Positions 1 to 11,175 of a stretch of 38,171 bases of DNA are shown here, piece after piece. A program made the translations under genes and the position numbers. Origin of the DNA: Chara braunii (lineage: Eukaryota > Streptophyta > Charophyceae > Charales > Characeae). The stretch is from positions 93,029 to 131,199 of the forward strand of contig BFEA01000921.1 of the NCBI GenBank assembly GCA_003427395.1, read 5' to 3'. The notes beneath the pieces are model-generated. The model worked only from the letters and a program-made list of their open reading frames with translations, had not been told where the DNA came from and did no database searches. Within the stretch, counting starts at the first letter, position 1; every line of letters starts with the position of its first letter.

Positions 1-190
1 GCTCCCCACACTGCCCACAACCCCTCCCAAACACCGCCGCCGCTCCCCACACTGCCCACAGCCCCCCCCCACCCCTCATGGCACCCTGCGCAAACGCGTC
101 AAACGCATTCAGGGGCGTTCACTGAACGCGCGTTCACCGCGTTCATAAACTGAACGCGAAATGCGCGTTCAATGAACGCGCGGTAACACA
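1..190. mobile_element. Foldback-type DNA element, right end only
   Basis: The first ~75 bases are C-rich with a repeated CCGCTCCCCACACTGCCCAC-type unit. From about 95 to 182 the motif GCGTTCA and its complement TGAACGC alternate many times and can fold into nested hairpins. Coding sequence of the following gypsy element starts abruptly after about 187-190, so this is read as the right end of an element inserted into that gene. The left end lies outside the window, so no target duplication can be tested. The same GAACGCG/CGCGTTC vocabulary occurs in the complete 353-bp element at 21514-21866, which suggests one family. Confidence 0.5.
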
Positions 191-1113
191 GCCTTCTCTT
201 TCAGCTAGAAGTAATCACCTTGGGTTTCAGATGTTTCTCCAAGGGTAGGAGTCCTGACCCCAAAAAGATAGACAAAATTTTAAACTGACCTCTACTACTT
301 AAGAAAGTGACAGCCGTCAGAAGCTTCTTGGGTGTCAGTGGATTCTGGAGGATTTTTATTCCTCATTTTGCTACCCTTGCAGAGCCTCTGAAGGAGATGG
401 TAAGGCAAGGGGCTAATTTAGCATGGAATGAAAAAAGACAAGCCGCTGCAGAAACTCTACAGGAGAAATTAAAAGATGAGAGTGTAGTGCTGGGAGTGTC
501 TTTTTATGATGATGAGGGGGCAAGACCTTTCATCATCGAGGCAAATGGAGGACCAGTTGCTCTGGGTGGTGCGCTCGTTCAGAAAGATGAAAATGGGAAA
601 GAGAGGCCTCTGAGATTTGAGAGCATGACTCTTAACTCTACAGAAATAGGTTATACCCAATTCAGAAAAGAGTTGCTGGCGATTATCCATAGCCTCAGAT
701 GCTTCAGGCACTATGTACTAGGGAAGAGATTCATCTTGAAGACGTATGCATCTGCTGTGATTGGTGCCGTTAAGAAGCACCAGCTAGTAGATCCAACGGT
801 CAGCAGGTGGATTGCCTTCATCTGGGCTTTTGATTTTAAGTTGGAAAAGATTCCTACTGAGAAGAACAGAGCAGATGGTCTGAGTCGGATTGAATGGAGA
901 AAAGATGAAGAAGAAGATATTGAAGGAACGATTGAAGAATCAACCTATGTTGATCATTTTCTGAATGAGAAGGATGATGAAGATTATGAACTACCAAAGT
1001 CCTATAAGTGGAGTTTATGGCATGAAGAGAGAGACAGTTGGGGGGAGATCCCTGATGCCTATGTTTATGAGTCAATTCTTGGGAAAGAAGAAGAGGATGA
1101 ACCAAATGATTGA
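187..1113 (+). pseudogene. gypsy-1 pol: RT C-terminus, connection and RNase H
   Basis: One reading frame runs from about 187. It begins in the end of the RT (LEVITLGF, then a G-R-S-P-D-P-K-K-I segment), passes an in-frame TGA at 286-288 where gypsy elements carry the tryptophan of the W-P connection motif, and continues through VRSFLGVSGFWR into RNase H (YTQFRKELLAIIHSLRCFRHY, then RADGLSR). The position of the first RNase H catalytic aspartate (T-D-A type motif) reads E-A-N-G-G, so the acid appears to be Asn and the enzyme would be inactive. After residue ~200 there is an acidic linker of mostly E and D. A TGA at 1111-1113 ends the frame, but the same frame continues into the integrase. Confidence 0.85.
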
Positions 1114-2529
1114 TATGTTAGAGTTGACGCAACAGTTGTGGCTGCTCATGAAAAGAGGAAAAACTCTGGTTCAAAGGAAGAAGAAGAAGGCGAAAAGAGG
1201 GAGGAAGATATATTTTTCATCTTTGAAGAATACGATGCAAGTTATCAAGAAGTTGGTAAGAGGATGAAAATAGAACAGCTAAAAGAATATTATTGTAAAA
1301 ATTCAAGGAAAAAGTTCAGATTAAAAAGAGGACACCTCTTTGTGGATGGTAAGGGAGCACTACCTCCATAAAGAGTGGTCTGTGGTAAAGAGAGACAATT
1401 AGAGATAATTGTTGCTTTACATGAGGGGGTTGCAAGTGGCCACAGACCTGCTGAGGCAACCTACTCTAAGACTGTTAAAGTCTACTTCTGGCCTGGCATG
1501 AGAGACATGATTTACATATTATGTAAGTCATGTGAGTTATGTCAGAAGAGGTCTACTACAAGAATGATTGAACCATTATGTCCCACTATTCTGGTGGAAC
1601 CAGGAAGTCGAGTTCATTTAGACTTCATCACCATGTCATTAGGCAAGGGGGGGATGAGATATATACTGAACATGAAAAAAAACTTTTTTGGCTATGTTGA
1701 GGCAAAGACTCAGAGAAGGAAGACAGTCGAGCAAGTGGCTGACTGGATAGAGGAAGTCTATCTCAGGTACCCCTTCATCAGAGAGTTTGTCTCAGATAGA
1801 GGATCCGAATTCAGAAATGAGATTGTAAGAAAAACCACCCTCAGATTGGGTGTCAGAATTCGATATGTGACTACCTATCATCCTCAAGCAAATGCACCTG
1901 TCGAGAGAGGTCACAGAACCCTGAATGATTCATTGGTCAAATGATGTGAAGGAAATCTCAAGAACTGGCCAAAAGTATTAAGAACTGCTGTTTATGCTGA
2001 CAATATAACTGTCAAGAGGACTGCTGGTTATGCTCCATTTACTTTGTGGTATGACCGATATGCTACTTTGCCTATTGAGAATATAGTCAAGACATGGTCA
2101 AGTCAAGAGAGTGACAGAGACTATTCTATTAGAGAGCTTCTCCAGATCAGAATGAGACAGATATCAGAGGTTGATCAAGCAGTGATGGATGTTACAGAGA
2201 GAATGACATCCAACAGGTTATCAGATCAAAAGAGATGAAACAAGAAAAGATATATAAGGAAAGAGAAGTTGAAAGTTGGTGACGTTGTCCTTCTGTTTGA
2301 TAGTTCTCTTGAGACTCAATGGACTAAACGGTTGGAGCCTATGTGGCTTGGTCCTTACAGAATCACAGGAGAAGCAGGAGGCAAAGTCTATGAGATTTCA
2401 GAGATGGATGGATCTAGGGCTCATGACATGGTATCAGGATTAAGACTTCGCAAGTTTATCTTCAGAGATCCTGATCTGATCCCTACAGTGACCACAAAGA
2501 GAAAAAAGAAAGGTCAACCATCCAAGTAA
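1114..2529 (+). pseudogene. gypsy-1 pol: integrase and C-terminal domain
   Basis: The frame of the preceding RNase H continues without any frameshift, broken by TAA 1369-1371, TGA 1942-1944 and TGA 2236-2238. A zinc-binding region is visible (LHEGVASGHRPAEATYSK, then YFWPGM and CKSCELCQKR). The core has D in HLDFIT, D in FVSDRGSEF and E in PVERGHR, so the DDE triad is present. In place of the usual V-D-x-F-S before GYVEA the sequence reads M-K-K-N-F-F. The tail (KLKVGDVVLLF, then MWLGPYRI) is a GPY/F-type C-terminal module; I see no chromodomain. The role was strand transfer of element cDNA into the genome. With three stops it cannot make a full protein unless stops are read through. Confidence 0.85.
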
Positions 2530-3524
2530 GAGAACAGTTCCCGAGAACTGAGAGAAAGTACAGTAAGATAATGAGGCAACAAGACTAAAAATTCAGTAGA
2601 CAGTGATCGTTTTCGCATGGTCAATTCAACATTTTAATTTTTCAGCATGTCAGTTAAATTTCTGTTTTAACGAGCAATAGAGTTAATGAAACTATATCTT
2701 TGATGTAGTGCTACAACCGATCCATGAGTGTCAGGTCCCTAGAGAGGGAAGCAACTGTGAAGTGCAGTAAGTATTGACACAGTGTCAAGATCAGAGAACT
2801 CATGGCTGTGGCACGTCAGAAGATATAATCAGTATTATCCTTATGATAAAGAGAAAAGTATGATGGACATAAAGAAGTTCAGTTTTGTCTGATTGAGAGT
2901 TGTCAGCAGAAGAACTTCGTGTCTCTGATAAAGTTGTCCATCTAAGAAATTCAGATGAGGACAGGCATAAAGAAGTTCAACTTTACCAGACTGAGAGTTG
3001 TCAGTAGAGGGACTTCATGTTTCTTAACTAAGTTGTCTGTCTTCACTTTATTGAGGGAAAAAACCTCTTTGAGATCAGCATTTCAATATTTCCTTGGGAC
3101 TGACGGAACGTCTCTTGGAAAAGAAATACCCAGTTGAGGGAAGGGACCTCTCTGGGGCCAGCACTAAGCATCTTTCTTGAGGCTGAAGGAAGGTCTCCTG
3201 CAAGGGCTTGATGTTGGTTATCATGTTGCTGTTCAGTGCCTCTTAAGACTGAAGTGACGTCTCTTGAGAAATGTTTGTCCTATTGTGGAGCATGGGCAGT
3301 CTGCTTGTGGGTTATGAGATGCTTGTCTGATTGTCTGTGCCTGGGACCTTCTTCTCTAACCTGAAGATACATTGATTGTCGAGGTCAGCCAGAGCCTTAC
3401 TGTAGTAGGTTGCAATCTGGTGGGGTCAGCAGGTCCCCGACGCGAGTGTCGAATTCCGTAGTCGACTGAGGCTAAGACTCCGGGGATCTGGCCTGTGAGG
3501 TCGAAAGGGATCAGTTGGAACCCT
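2530..3524 (+). repeat. gypsy-1 3' noncoding tail with two tandem-repeat types
   Basis: There is no convincing gene here. A unit starting CATAAAGAAGTTCA at 2868 repeats at 2966 (period 98), including a shared GAGAGTTGTCAG segment. A second unit starting TTGAGGGAA at 3051 repeats at 3134 (period 83) and decays into a third partial copy near 3243; all carry a GACTGAxGGAACGTCTCTTG-like piece. Repeats between pol and the polypurine tract are common in plant-type gypsy elements. Short open frames here follow the repeats and are not called. Confidence 0.6.
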
Positions 3525-3545
3525 AAAGGGAGAGAAGAAAGAAAA
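3525..3545 (+). promoter_or_regulatory. gypsy-1 polypurine tract
   Basis: This is 21 consecutive purines (AAAGGGAGAG then AAGAAAGAAAA) directly before TG, the expected first dinucleotide of a 3' LTR. Such tracts prime plus-strand cDNA synthesis in Ty3/gypsy elements. Its place after pol and the tail fits; the assignment rests on position and composition only. Confidence 0.6.
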
Positions 3546-4309
3546 TGCTGAAAAAAATGCAGTTATTGAGGTGAGAGGGCGAGGAAATTGCGCAAGGGAT
3601 AGAGGATGGTGGAACGGGCACTAGGGCTCTACTCGCAGTGGGAGTGATAGGAGCTTTGGGAGTGTAGGGAGGGGAGGAAGTGTTGGGCGCGCCATAGCGG
3701 GCTTCAAACTTCTTCCGGAAGTACTCCATCCTTTCCGGGGATGGAGTCCTTTTGTACCATGTAGAGAGCGGGTGGCGCGCGTAAGACTTTGAGTGCGCGC
3801 CATAGCCCCGTACTTCTTCTTCCTCCTCTTCAGAACTATAGTCACGCCGTGTACGGACCGACGGTTCCTCCCGAGCCCTACCCCCTCTCCCTCATTTTCC
3901 TTTTCCCTGTCCCCTACGTACCTCAGGCATGGCGAAAAACGAGATGCTAACCAAGAAAAAAGATAAGGAACAAGGGAAGTGACGCTAACGATTGCGCTTG
4001 AGAAAATACTGTGAGAGTAAAGGAGGGCTTACTACTGATAAGGAAAAGAGCACTGCACTGCAAAAATTACGAACTGCAAAAAAGGGAGAGAAGAAATTAA
4101 TTGCGCAGATCGCACGGAATTGATGCGACAGTGAGAGGGAATGCGAGCGTCGTGAGAGTACGAGAAACCGGCTAGCGCGGAAGCTGTAGTACGAACTACA
4201 CCACGAGTTTCAACGAAAAAGGATGAGTGCACTGCCGGAGCAGGTTATTTTATACCTGTTGCACAAGTGTCGAGACTTGGCAGGGATGCTGGGTGGGGGT
4301 TTGGTATTA
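3546..4309 (+). repeat. Presumed gypsy-1 3' LTR, truncated by L1
   Basis: The segment starts with TG after the polypurine tract. It contains two copies of a GCGCGCCATAG block (near 3690 and 3798) and a TATA-like TTATTTTATACC at about 4247-4258. The 5' LTR is not in the window, so the pair cannot be compared and the LTR call is inference. The sequence changes to L-type at about 4310. No coding potential is seen. Confidence 0.4.
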
Positions 4310-5634
4310 TGTCGGAGGGCACAGTGTCCCGACCCTCCTCTGTGTGCCGAGTTCGTGATTGGTGCCAACCCTCACTCAGATGTCAGTCTGTCTGCGTATT
4401 CTCGAACCTCTCCAATGCTCCTAGTATGCCTGAGTCGTGCCTAGCAATGGGCTGGTCCAGTTGGTGCCTGCCCTCAGCAAAAGGGTGCGCCACTCGGCTT
4501 TCCATTGGTCCACGTAGGCTCGGCGCCCTGCTATACAGCAGAGCACTACCGGCCTGTGATCGTGGTAGCCGCCGGACTCGCCCAGGGACGCGAAGGTAAA
4601 GAAACCAGCGCAGTCTTTCTACTGCGCGCCGAGTGCCCTTTTTGTCAGGTTATGGGTTAGGTGCTTGGAGCGGTGGTCGTTGTCAGAAAAAAAGGGGGGC
4701 TGAGTGAAAAAAACAAGGAAAAGTAAAAAGGAAAGTGAAAAGAAAACAAGAGGCATAATCTGCGCGTCTGAACTGTCAGCTTTAATTTGGGGAAATCTAA
4801 CGGCATCTAGTCGCTCGATCGTTATGTTTTCGCTCCTTTTCTTATTATTACTATTATCAATATTTAATTTTCCTTTTCATACAATTCATCAGACTCGCCT
4901 TTCATTTTGGCCTGTCGTCTCAAGGTGCCTGCGGGTCAACTTCGAAACGCGATCGTCTTTAGATGGATAAGACTAGTTCAACTCTTCGCTATTTCCTTGC
5001 GCCAGGTCAATTCGACTGGGCTTCATGCGATAGGACCCCAAAAGAGGGGCGACCCGCGGCCACATCGGTAAGAGGCTTATCACCCCCGTGGAAGGTCATA
5101 AGCCCCCTCCTTGCCATCGGACACGGGTACCTGATAGAAGCAGGTCGATGACGCGTTTTGAAGAGAGAGGGACGACTGTCGGTATCCCGTTATGGGACCA
5201 CTAAGTTGAAACCGTGGTCACTTTCGTAATAAGAAATGAAGGGGCTAGAGATTTGACAGAAAAGTGGGCCGCCTGCATTATGACCGTTGCGGTTCGACTT
5301 TTCCTGATTTTCTTCTTTCTCTATTCTTTCTCTTCTCTTCGTTTTATTAGTCTTATTAAAATTTTGGGAAAAGACGATCTTCTTAATTTGCGAAGCCTGG
5401 AAAAGGATATCGGTTTCCCTCGTTTAGAGCACAGGGATCGTAATGAGTGGCAACCCTATAAAGAGCGAGGGTGTTTTGGTAAAAGTCGTGTCTTACTCTG
5501 AGCTCAAGCGATCTCGCTACGCCGAGTACTAGCGACCCTGAAAGAGAGAGGGTTGGCCAGTGTGGTGAGTGCAGGAGATCGTCTGAGTGCTCGCCAGTAG
5601 CCTGGTATTGGCCAGTTCTTTTGAGAAGGCAGCG
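4310..5634 (+). promoter_or_regulatory. L1 5' block with TATA box (conserved with L2)
   Basis: This is about 1.3 kb of noncoding sequence that aligns to the complement of 33772-32445 in L2. Shared landmarks are CCCTCCTCTGTGTGCC, CTATACAGCAGAGCACTACC, GTCAGGTTATGGGTTAGGTG, a CCCCAAAAGAGGGG stem-like motif, CACGGGTACC, a CCCGTTATGGGACC palindrome, and a TATA box (TATAAAG at 5457-5463; complement at 32637-32643 in L2) about 175 bases before the ORF-N ATG. The TATA box in a GC-rich context followed by an ORF suggests the element's own RNA polymerase II promoter. The boundaries of any LTR cannot be set. Confidence 0.55.
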
Positions 5635-6027
5635 ATGGTGCGAAGCAGTGGGCTGTATGGTTATAGGTTGAGGTGCATCCAGTCCCTCTGTAGATGGGAG
5701 CGGATGTCAGGGGACGGGCCTACAGTGACGGCCGTGCTAGATTACAGGTACGGTAGGCGGGAATTGAAGTTGAAGATAAACGTAGAAGGGGGGAGAAAAA
5801 AAGAAATGAGGGTAGACCCAGATCTGCAGATGGCAATTATTGAGGCTAGGGACCGCGGAGAGAGGAGATGCAGACGGGATGGAGTCACAAATGAGCTAAA
5901 GGTGACCATATCATACCTAGAGACGGAGACTTCCACAGACACGGTGGAGCGGGAGCAGAGGCACCTAGACCGCGACTCTGAAACTGAGAGTGAGGCAAGC
6001 GACCTGAACGCAATGACCCAGTCCTGA
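5635..6027 (+). CDS. ORF-N of L1, 130 aa, unknown function
   Basis: I do not recognise this protein. The start is placed at ATG 5635 because the same ATG context is kept in L2. A basic, cysteine-containing N-terminus (GLYGYRLRCIQSLCRWERM) is followed by a beta-rich segment (TVTAVLDYRYGRRELKLKINVEGG), a charged helix-like part (MAIIEARDRGERRCRRDGV) and an acidic S/T/E/D-rich tail. No zinc knuckle or nuclease motif is seen. The L2 copy keeps most residues through the same 130 positions, and its frame goes on past the stop used here. That suggests the L1 stop (TGA at 6025-6027) truncates a longer protein. It could be a capsid-like ORF1 or a DNA-binding protein; this is a guess from position only. 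Confidence 0.5.
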   Translation: MVRSSGLYGYRLRCIQSLCRWERMSGDGPTVTAVLDYRYGRRELKLKINVEGGRKKEMRVDPDLQMAIIEARDRGERRCRRDGVTNELKVTISYLETETSTDTVEREQRHLDRDSETESEASDLNAMTQS

Positions 6028-9000
6028 CACGGACTGGACCAGTGGCGACGAGATCACCGGCTCGTCGAACCTGTAGAAAGCGGCCCTGAGGCCAGCTCGG
6101 CGCGGCGGGCAAACAGGCGGTGAGCTCTCAAAGACGACGGTGCAGAGGGAGGAAAAACTCACATACGGGAGAGAGGCCCAAGCGGTGCGTGCTGGTGAAG
6201 AGGAGGCGCTCTGAGTGCTGATGTCAACCTTGACTTCCGCGTGCGGGACGTGAAGGACGTGTGTGTGCGGATCAAAGGCTAACGCGGTACAACAGAAGAG
6301 TTGAGGCCTCAGAGCGGTTACGAGACGTGTGAGAGCGAAAAGAAAAGGAGTAGTCAGACTTGGCGGGAAAAATCTCCCAGAACGGAGAAGAATGTTTGTT
6401 AATGTCAACCCCGCGTTACGATCGTCATCTGTGACGCTGCAAAGCAAAGATAGCGAGGGAGGACGAGTGCTCGGAAGGGCAAGGATGGCGTTTCTAAGGG
6501 AGGGCTAGAGGTCAGAAAAGAAGGTGACGCGCTCAAAGACGCGGAGTGTTTTCAGACGAATGGCCACACGGGGAGCATGTGAGGAGACATGTTATTCTTG
6601 GCGCTGTCTACCTTTGCTCTTGCTGGTCTTTGCTCGCGGCCATCTCGGTGGTTGGGTCTGTTGTGCTGTTTATGTCTCATGACTGCGTTTGCTTGGACTC
6701 ACGAGTAAGGACAGAGACACTAATACTACCAATTGGCATCGGAGGCGGATGTGAGGTGGTTAGCAGGAAACCAGAAGGGGAGCAAGAGTGAAATAAATAT
6801 GAGATGTGTAAGGAGAGGAAGTTCGATGGCTCGACCACTGAGGTGAGAGGAGAAGTCTACGATTTGTCTGCACGGGGCAGGCGAATATTTTGACGGCTGA
6901 TTCGTCTCCTGTTTCATGAGGATTAACCTTGGTCGTCGCGTTATCCCCCTGGGCTCCCTCCTTCCTGAACACTATCACTATCAGCGCCTGTTTTCTTGGT
7001 GATAAATTGTCCCCCCCCCCCTTCTCTTCCGTGTCGATGAGGCCGGAGAAACGATGTGACTCAGACGTAGTGTTCAGGCCGAATAGGCGGCCGTAGTCAG
7101 AAGTGGGACTTATCCTTTCCATGGCGTGATCTAGTCCTGAAGTCGGTCTTGGCATACAAAGTTACTGTCCCGAAGGTTTTCCTTCTCCACGCTAAACAAC
7201 TATTCGCAAGTGACCCATCTTCTTATTGGTGCTACCTTCTCATCCGATTGGAAGACAGGTACTCGTCGAGCTTTTGTTACTATTCGCATGTCACCAAGCG
7301 TGGTCTGACTACTTTTGTTTTACTCAGTGCGGCCTTACCTTTTATTTGCGTTTATTCTTGAAGTTATTATTAATCAGGGGAACCAAACTTCCGATGATGG
7401 GCAGGCTGGTAGACCAATGATTGAGATTATGGCCCCCAATCTAGAGATGAGCGTGAAGATGTAAAGTTGGAAATTGAGGAAAAAGGGAAAAGGTGAAGGG
7501 TGAAAATAAGAAAGATATTGCACGTCAATAGCCAAATCAGAGGCTTGAAAAATAATTAAGAAATCAGATAAGAGGGTTTTGGGGAAAGCTTCCATTCTAC
7601 CCTTACTCGAGACTCTACCTTATTCGCCTCTGGGAACGTCCTCTCGTGTACGTTGATTATTGAGTGGTGTTGGCACAATGTTCTAACCTAATTAAGACTT
7701 GCTTGATTCACGAATGAATCGCCCCTTTGGTTGGATTTATTCATGATGTAGCTAGTAGCTGTCGTTGCACTCCTCGTCGGGAGGAACATCACTGTAAATG
7801 TTGTCGATTGAACCTGGCGGGCCTCGTGTTCAGTGCCTAGCGTTCATTGGCGAAGCTCCAACTAGAACAAGGGGTAAGAGTGGTCGCATTACCTGTTTAT
7901 GTAACTGCCCATACTTGCCTGATGAGAAAGAGGCACGTTGTGCTCAGAAAGGTTGCATACCTGCTCGCGAAATTTCTGATTGATGGGGATTAATACTATC
8001 CCCTGACAACTGGGCCTTTTCTCGAGAAAGGAATCTTTAATCAAACACGAATCTTAGAGATCTCATCAACGTACGTCGAAGTTGGGGCCCAGTGATACTG
8101 CCAGTATTATTCCAGAGAATACCTAACGAGGACAATTGTGAGTTGCAGAATAGGCTCTAAAAGGTCCTGAGTAAAGACTGAATGTAGCACTGCAAAAAAG
8201 AGGAACGTATAGTCTGGGTCTGTATCCCACTCAAAATTGAGTTAGTGCCCAGTCCAACTTGCAATTCTGTCTGTCGTCTGCACTGCCATGCTACGGGAGA
8301 CAGGGGCTCAAAGTACCAAATAGTATACTGTATGGAAATTACCTGACGCCCATCACCACCAGTGGTTCTCTGCGAACTGAACGAGTATCATCCCCTTTGT
8401 TGAACCAAGGTTCTAAATTCGCTCGACATTTGCCTCTTCTCATTATCAGTTAACCATTAGCAACCCTTTATTTGGTTAGTCCAATTTTAGGCAGCGGGAA
8501 GTTAATCTGAATCCCACTGAGTACTCAGAGGCACTCTGCTTTGATTGTAAGCGGGAGTTGTATGAGCTCCCCAAGTCATGATTAGTAATGTCCACCTCTT
8601 TGTAGGACGAACTAGCCCCGGTGTCTGTCGCACGTTACTCGTTTACCGAGTCGTTTTTGTCTAAGTCCGTATAACCCAGATGCAGACTCGAGTCCAACCT
8701 TGAGGGAAATACTGCAACGTTCTGCATTACTTGAGTGCACAACTAATTATGTTGAGTGAGACTCAGCAGCGAGAGTCCAAACAATGAGTCGCTTGCAACA
8801 GGAAACCAGTGGCGGACTCGCTGTAGAGAAGTAGCCATTAACAACTGCTCGGTGAAATCATAAGAGTTTATTTCGGGGGTCAAGGGATTGATAATCAATG
8901 ATACTTTAATCCGATCTGCACAACCTATAGATGGTGATTTGGGGAGGATGAAATGACGAGCAAAAATATTCTCTCCATATTCTACGCATCCTATTGAGAG

Positions 9001-9766
9001 AAACGAGAAGGCTGGGAAAGAGGGGCCGTTGATGCTGTCTGAGACTACGTAAAGCTAACGAAAAAACGAGCGCTCGAATTAGTAAGAACTTAGGAAATCA
9101 TTGAGTATGTCATATATTTCTATGTGTATGATGGGAAAATGCACATTCTCATTTACCGAGACTACCGACCGAGCAACGGAGGCCGTCGGTGATCAGTAAA
9201 GAGTCTTCCGTGGCAATCATTGTTCAGGTCAACCTGACCTCTCAGTCTTAAAGGGTCAGTTGAGAGGGGAGAAAAAACTCGGCCTAAGAGCAGGCTGCGT
9301 TGCACTCTTTAGTAACCGGATGTGGGAGCGACCATCCGGTGTTATCAAAAGACAAGATATTGGTTAAATACACAGTGCATTATCAGAACTTGAGCAGGTG
9401 AAGCGTCCAACATAGTCCACCTGATACTACCTGACAAACCAGAGGTAATCACCAGCAAGTCAGTCATGGAACAACCATCCACTCTACATTTCAATCATTC
9501 TAGCCAACAAATACCTTTTCGAGATCTACAGTTCTCCCAGTGTCCTAGAGTCAAGGTGATCAACGGAAGGTGACTCGACATTTTTGGCATTTGATCAACA
9601 TATAACTAGTATCCAACCAATACTCAGCCGTCAGAAGTTACTCGTGGAATTCTATCAGCAGCAAGCAACACTCGGGTCGTTGCCTGCTGACTCAGAGATC
9701 AACTATAATCACATAGTGCCTTGCTAAAAGGAAAACAAAAATCGTGGTCGACAATCATTTCGGCAC
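6028..9766 (+). other. L1 interior, decayed, no confident gene
   Basis: About 3.7 kb between ORF-N and ORF-C. Up to about 6400 the sequence still aligns in patches with L2 (for example CTGGACCAGTGG after ORF-N), consistent with a former longer ORF-N. Beyond that I see only short frames with no family motif, no reverse transcriptase YxDD box and no DDE integrase. The last ~150 bases before ORF-C again resemble L2 (CCAACCAATACTCAG versus CAACCAGTATTCAG). The gap could hold an intron-rich or badly eroded pol or transposase. Confidence 0.5.
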
Positions 9767-10114
9767 ATGAGTACAATACAATCATTCTCGGTCTTAGAAA
9801 CCATTCTTACCAACCTCAACAGTATTGCCTCCAAGGATGCCTTCCCATACAAATATGTCAGTGCAAGAGGCTTCAGGCAAAGTGACTTGTCAATCTATGC
9901 AGTCCTTACCATGTTTGCAGGCAGTACCATTCACAATCTAAGACTCTATGTGAAGAAGGGGAAAGAGACTCATGAGCATTTTGATTCAGTTTGGCTCACA
10001 GCAGCGGAGTATCTTGAGGAGAGGGAAGGAGAACTTGACGAGAGTGACGTGAAGCTGATCCGCAACTTTGGACCAAAGCTCTATACCGATTATCCTAAGC
10101 CTCCGGTTCCCTTT

Positions 10115-10122
10115 ATTCTCAC
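10115..10122. repeat. Target-site duplication, left (ATTCTCAC)
   Basis: Identical to 11168-11175. Removing the insert plus one copy restores alignment with L2 without any length change. Confidence 0.85.
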
Positions 10123-11167
10123 CAGCGTTGTCACGCGGGGATCCCCGGGGCCCAAGCCGGGGTAGGGGTTTCACCCCCGGACCCCCGCCGCGGGGCTACC
10201 CGACCCCCGCCCCCGCAAAANNNNNNNNNNNNNNNNNNNNNNNNNNNNNNNNNNNNNNNNNNNNNNNNNNNNNNNNNNNNNNNNNNNNNNNNNNNNNNNN
10301 NNNNNNNNNNNNNNNNNNNNNNNNNNNNNNNNNNNNNNNNNNNNNNNNNNNNNNNNNNNNNNNNNNNNNNNNNNNNNNNNNNNNNNNNNNNNNNNNNNNN
10401 NNNNNNNNNNNNNNNNNNNNNNNNNNNNNNNNNNNNNNNNNNNNNNNNNNNNNNNNNNNNNNNNNNNNNNNNNNNNNNNNNNNNNNNNNNNNNNNNNNNN
10501 NNNNNNNNNNNNNNNNNNNNNNNNNNNNNNNNNNNNNNNNNNNNNNNNNNNNNNNNNNNNNNNNNNNNNNNNNNNNNNNNNNNNNNNNNNNNNNNNNNNN
10601 NNNNNNNNNNNNNNNNNNNNNNNNNNNNNNNNNNNNNNNNNNNNNNNNNNNNNNNNNNNNNNNNNNNNNNNNNNNNNNNNNNNNNNNNNNNNNNNNNNNN
10701 NNNNNNNNNNNNNNNNNNNNNNNNNNNNNNNNNNNNNNNNNNNNNNNNNNNNNNNNNNNNNNNNNNNNNNNNNNNNNNNNNNNNNNNNNNNNNNNNNNNN
10801 NNNNNNNNNNNNNNNNNNNNNNNNNNNNNNNNNNNNNNNNNNNNNNNNNNNNNNNNNNNNNNNNNNNNNNNNNNNNNNNNNNNNNNNNNNNNNNNNNNNN
10901 NNNNNNNNNNNNNNNNNNNNNNNNNNNNNNNNNNNNNNNNNNNNNNNNNNNNNNNNNNNNNNNNNNNNNNNNNNNNNNNNNNNNNNNNNNNNNNNNNNNN
11001 NNNNNNNNNNNNNNNNNNNNNNNNNNNNNNNNNNNNNNNNNNNNNNNNNNNNNNNNNNNNNNNNNTTTTTTTTTTTTGCGGGGGGGTCTGGAGCCGGGGT
11101 TGGGGGTGCCCACCCCCGGAGCCCCGGAACCCCACCGGGGCCCCGGGGCCAGGGCTCGACAACCCTG
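10123..11167. mobile_element. hAT-like non-autonomous element with long GC-rich inverted repeats and N gap
   Basis: The ends are CAGCGTTGTC at 10123 and the complement of CAGGGTTGTC ending at 11167, typical of hAT terminal repeats. They are flanked by a perfect 8-bp duplication ATTCTCAC (10115-10122 and 11168-11175). Inside each end lie about 95 bases of GC-rich inverted repeat with CCCCGGGGCCC-type palindromes, closing on CCGC plus an A-run (T-run on the right). The centre (10221-11065) is 845 Ns, so any transposase cannot be judged. L2 ORF-C supplies the uninterrupted site at the same length, which confirms the boundaries. Confidence 0.85.
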
Positions 11168-11175
11168 ATTCTCAC
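11168..11175. repeat. Target-site duplication, right (ATTCTCAC)
   Basis: Right partner of 10115-10122. An 8-bp length is characteristic of hAT transposition. Confidence 0.85.

Larger units (their letters stand above)
191..4309 (+). mobile_element. gypsy-1: decayed Ty3/gypsy retrotransposon, 5'-truncated
   Basis: The unit holds the end of a reverse transcriptase, RNase H, integrase zinc-binding, core and C-terminal regions (187-2529), a ~1 kb noncoding tail with tandem repeats, a 21-nt polypurine tract (3525-3545) and what looks like the start of a 3' LTR (TGCTGA at 3546). Gag, protease and most of RT are missing on the left because of the insertion at 1-190 and the window edge. On the right the presumed LTR runs into L1 at about 4310 and no LTR end is visible. 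The order RT-RNase H-integrase fixes the gypsy (not copia) class. Confidence 0.8.

Noticed and set aside
5965-6447. 160-codon minus-strand open frame
   Set aside because: It overlaps ORF-N and its continuation in L1 and is not present in L2.
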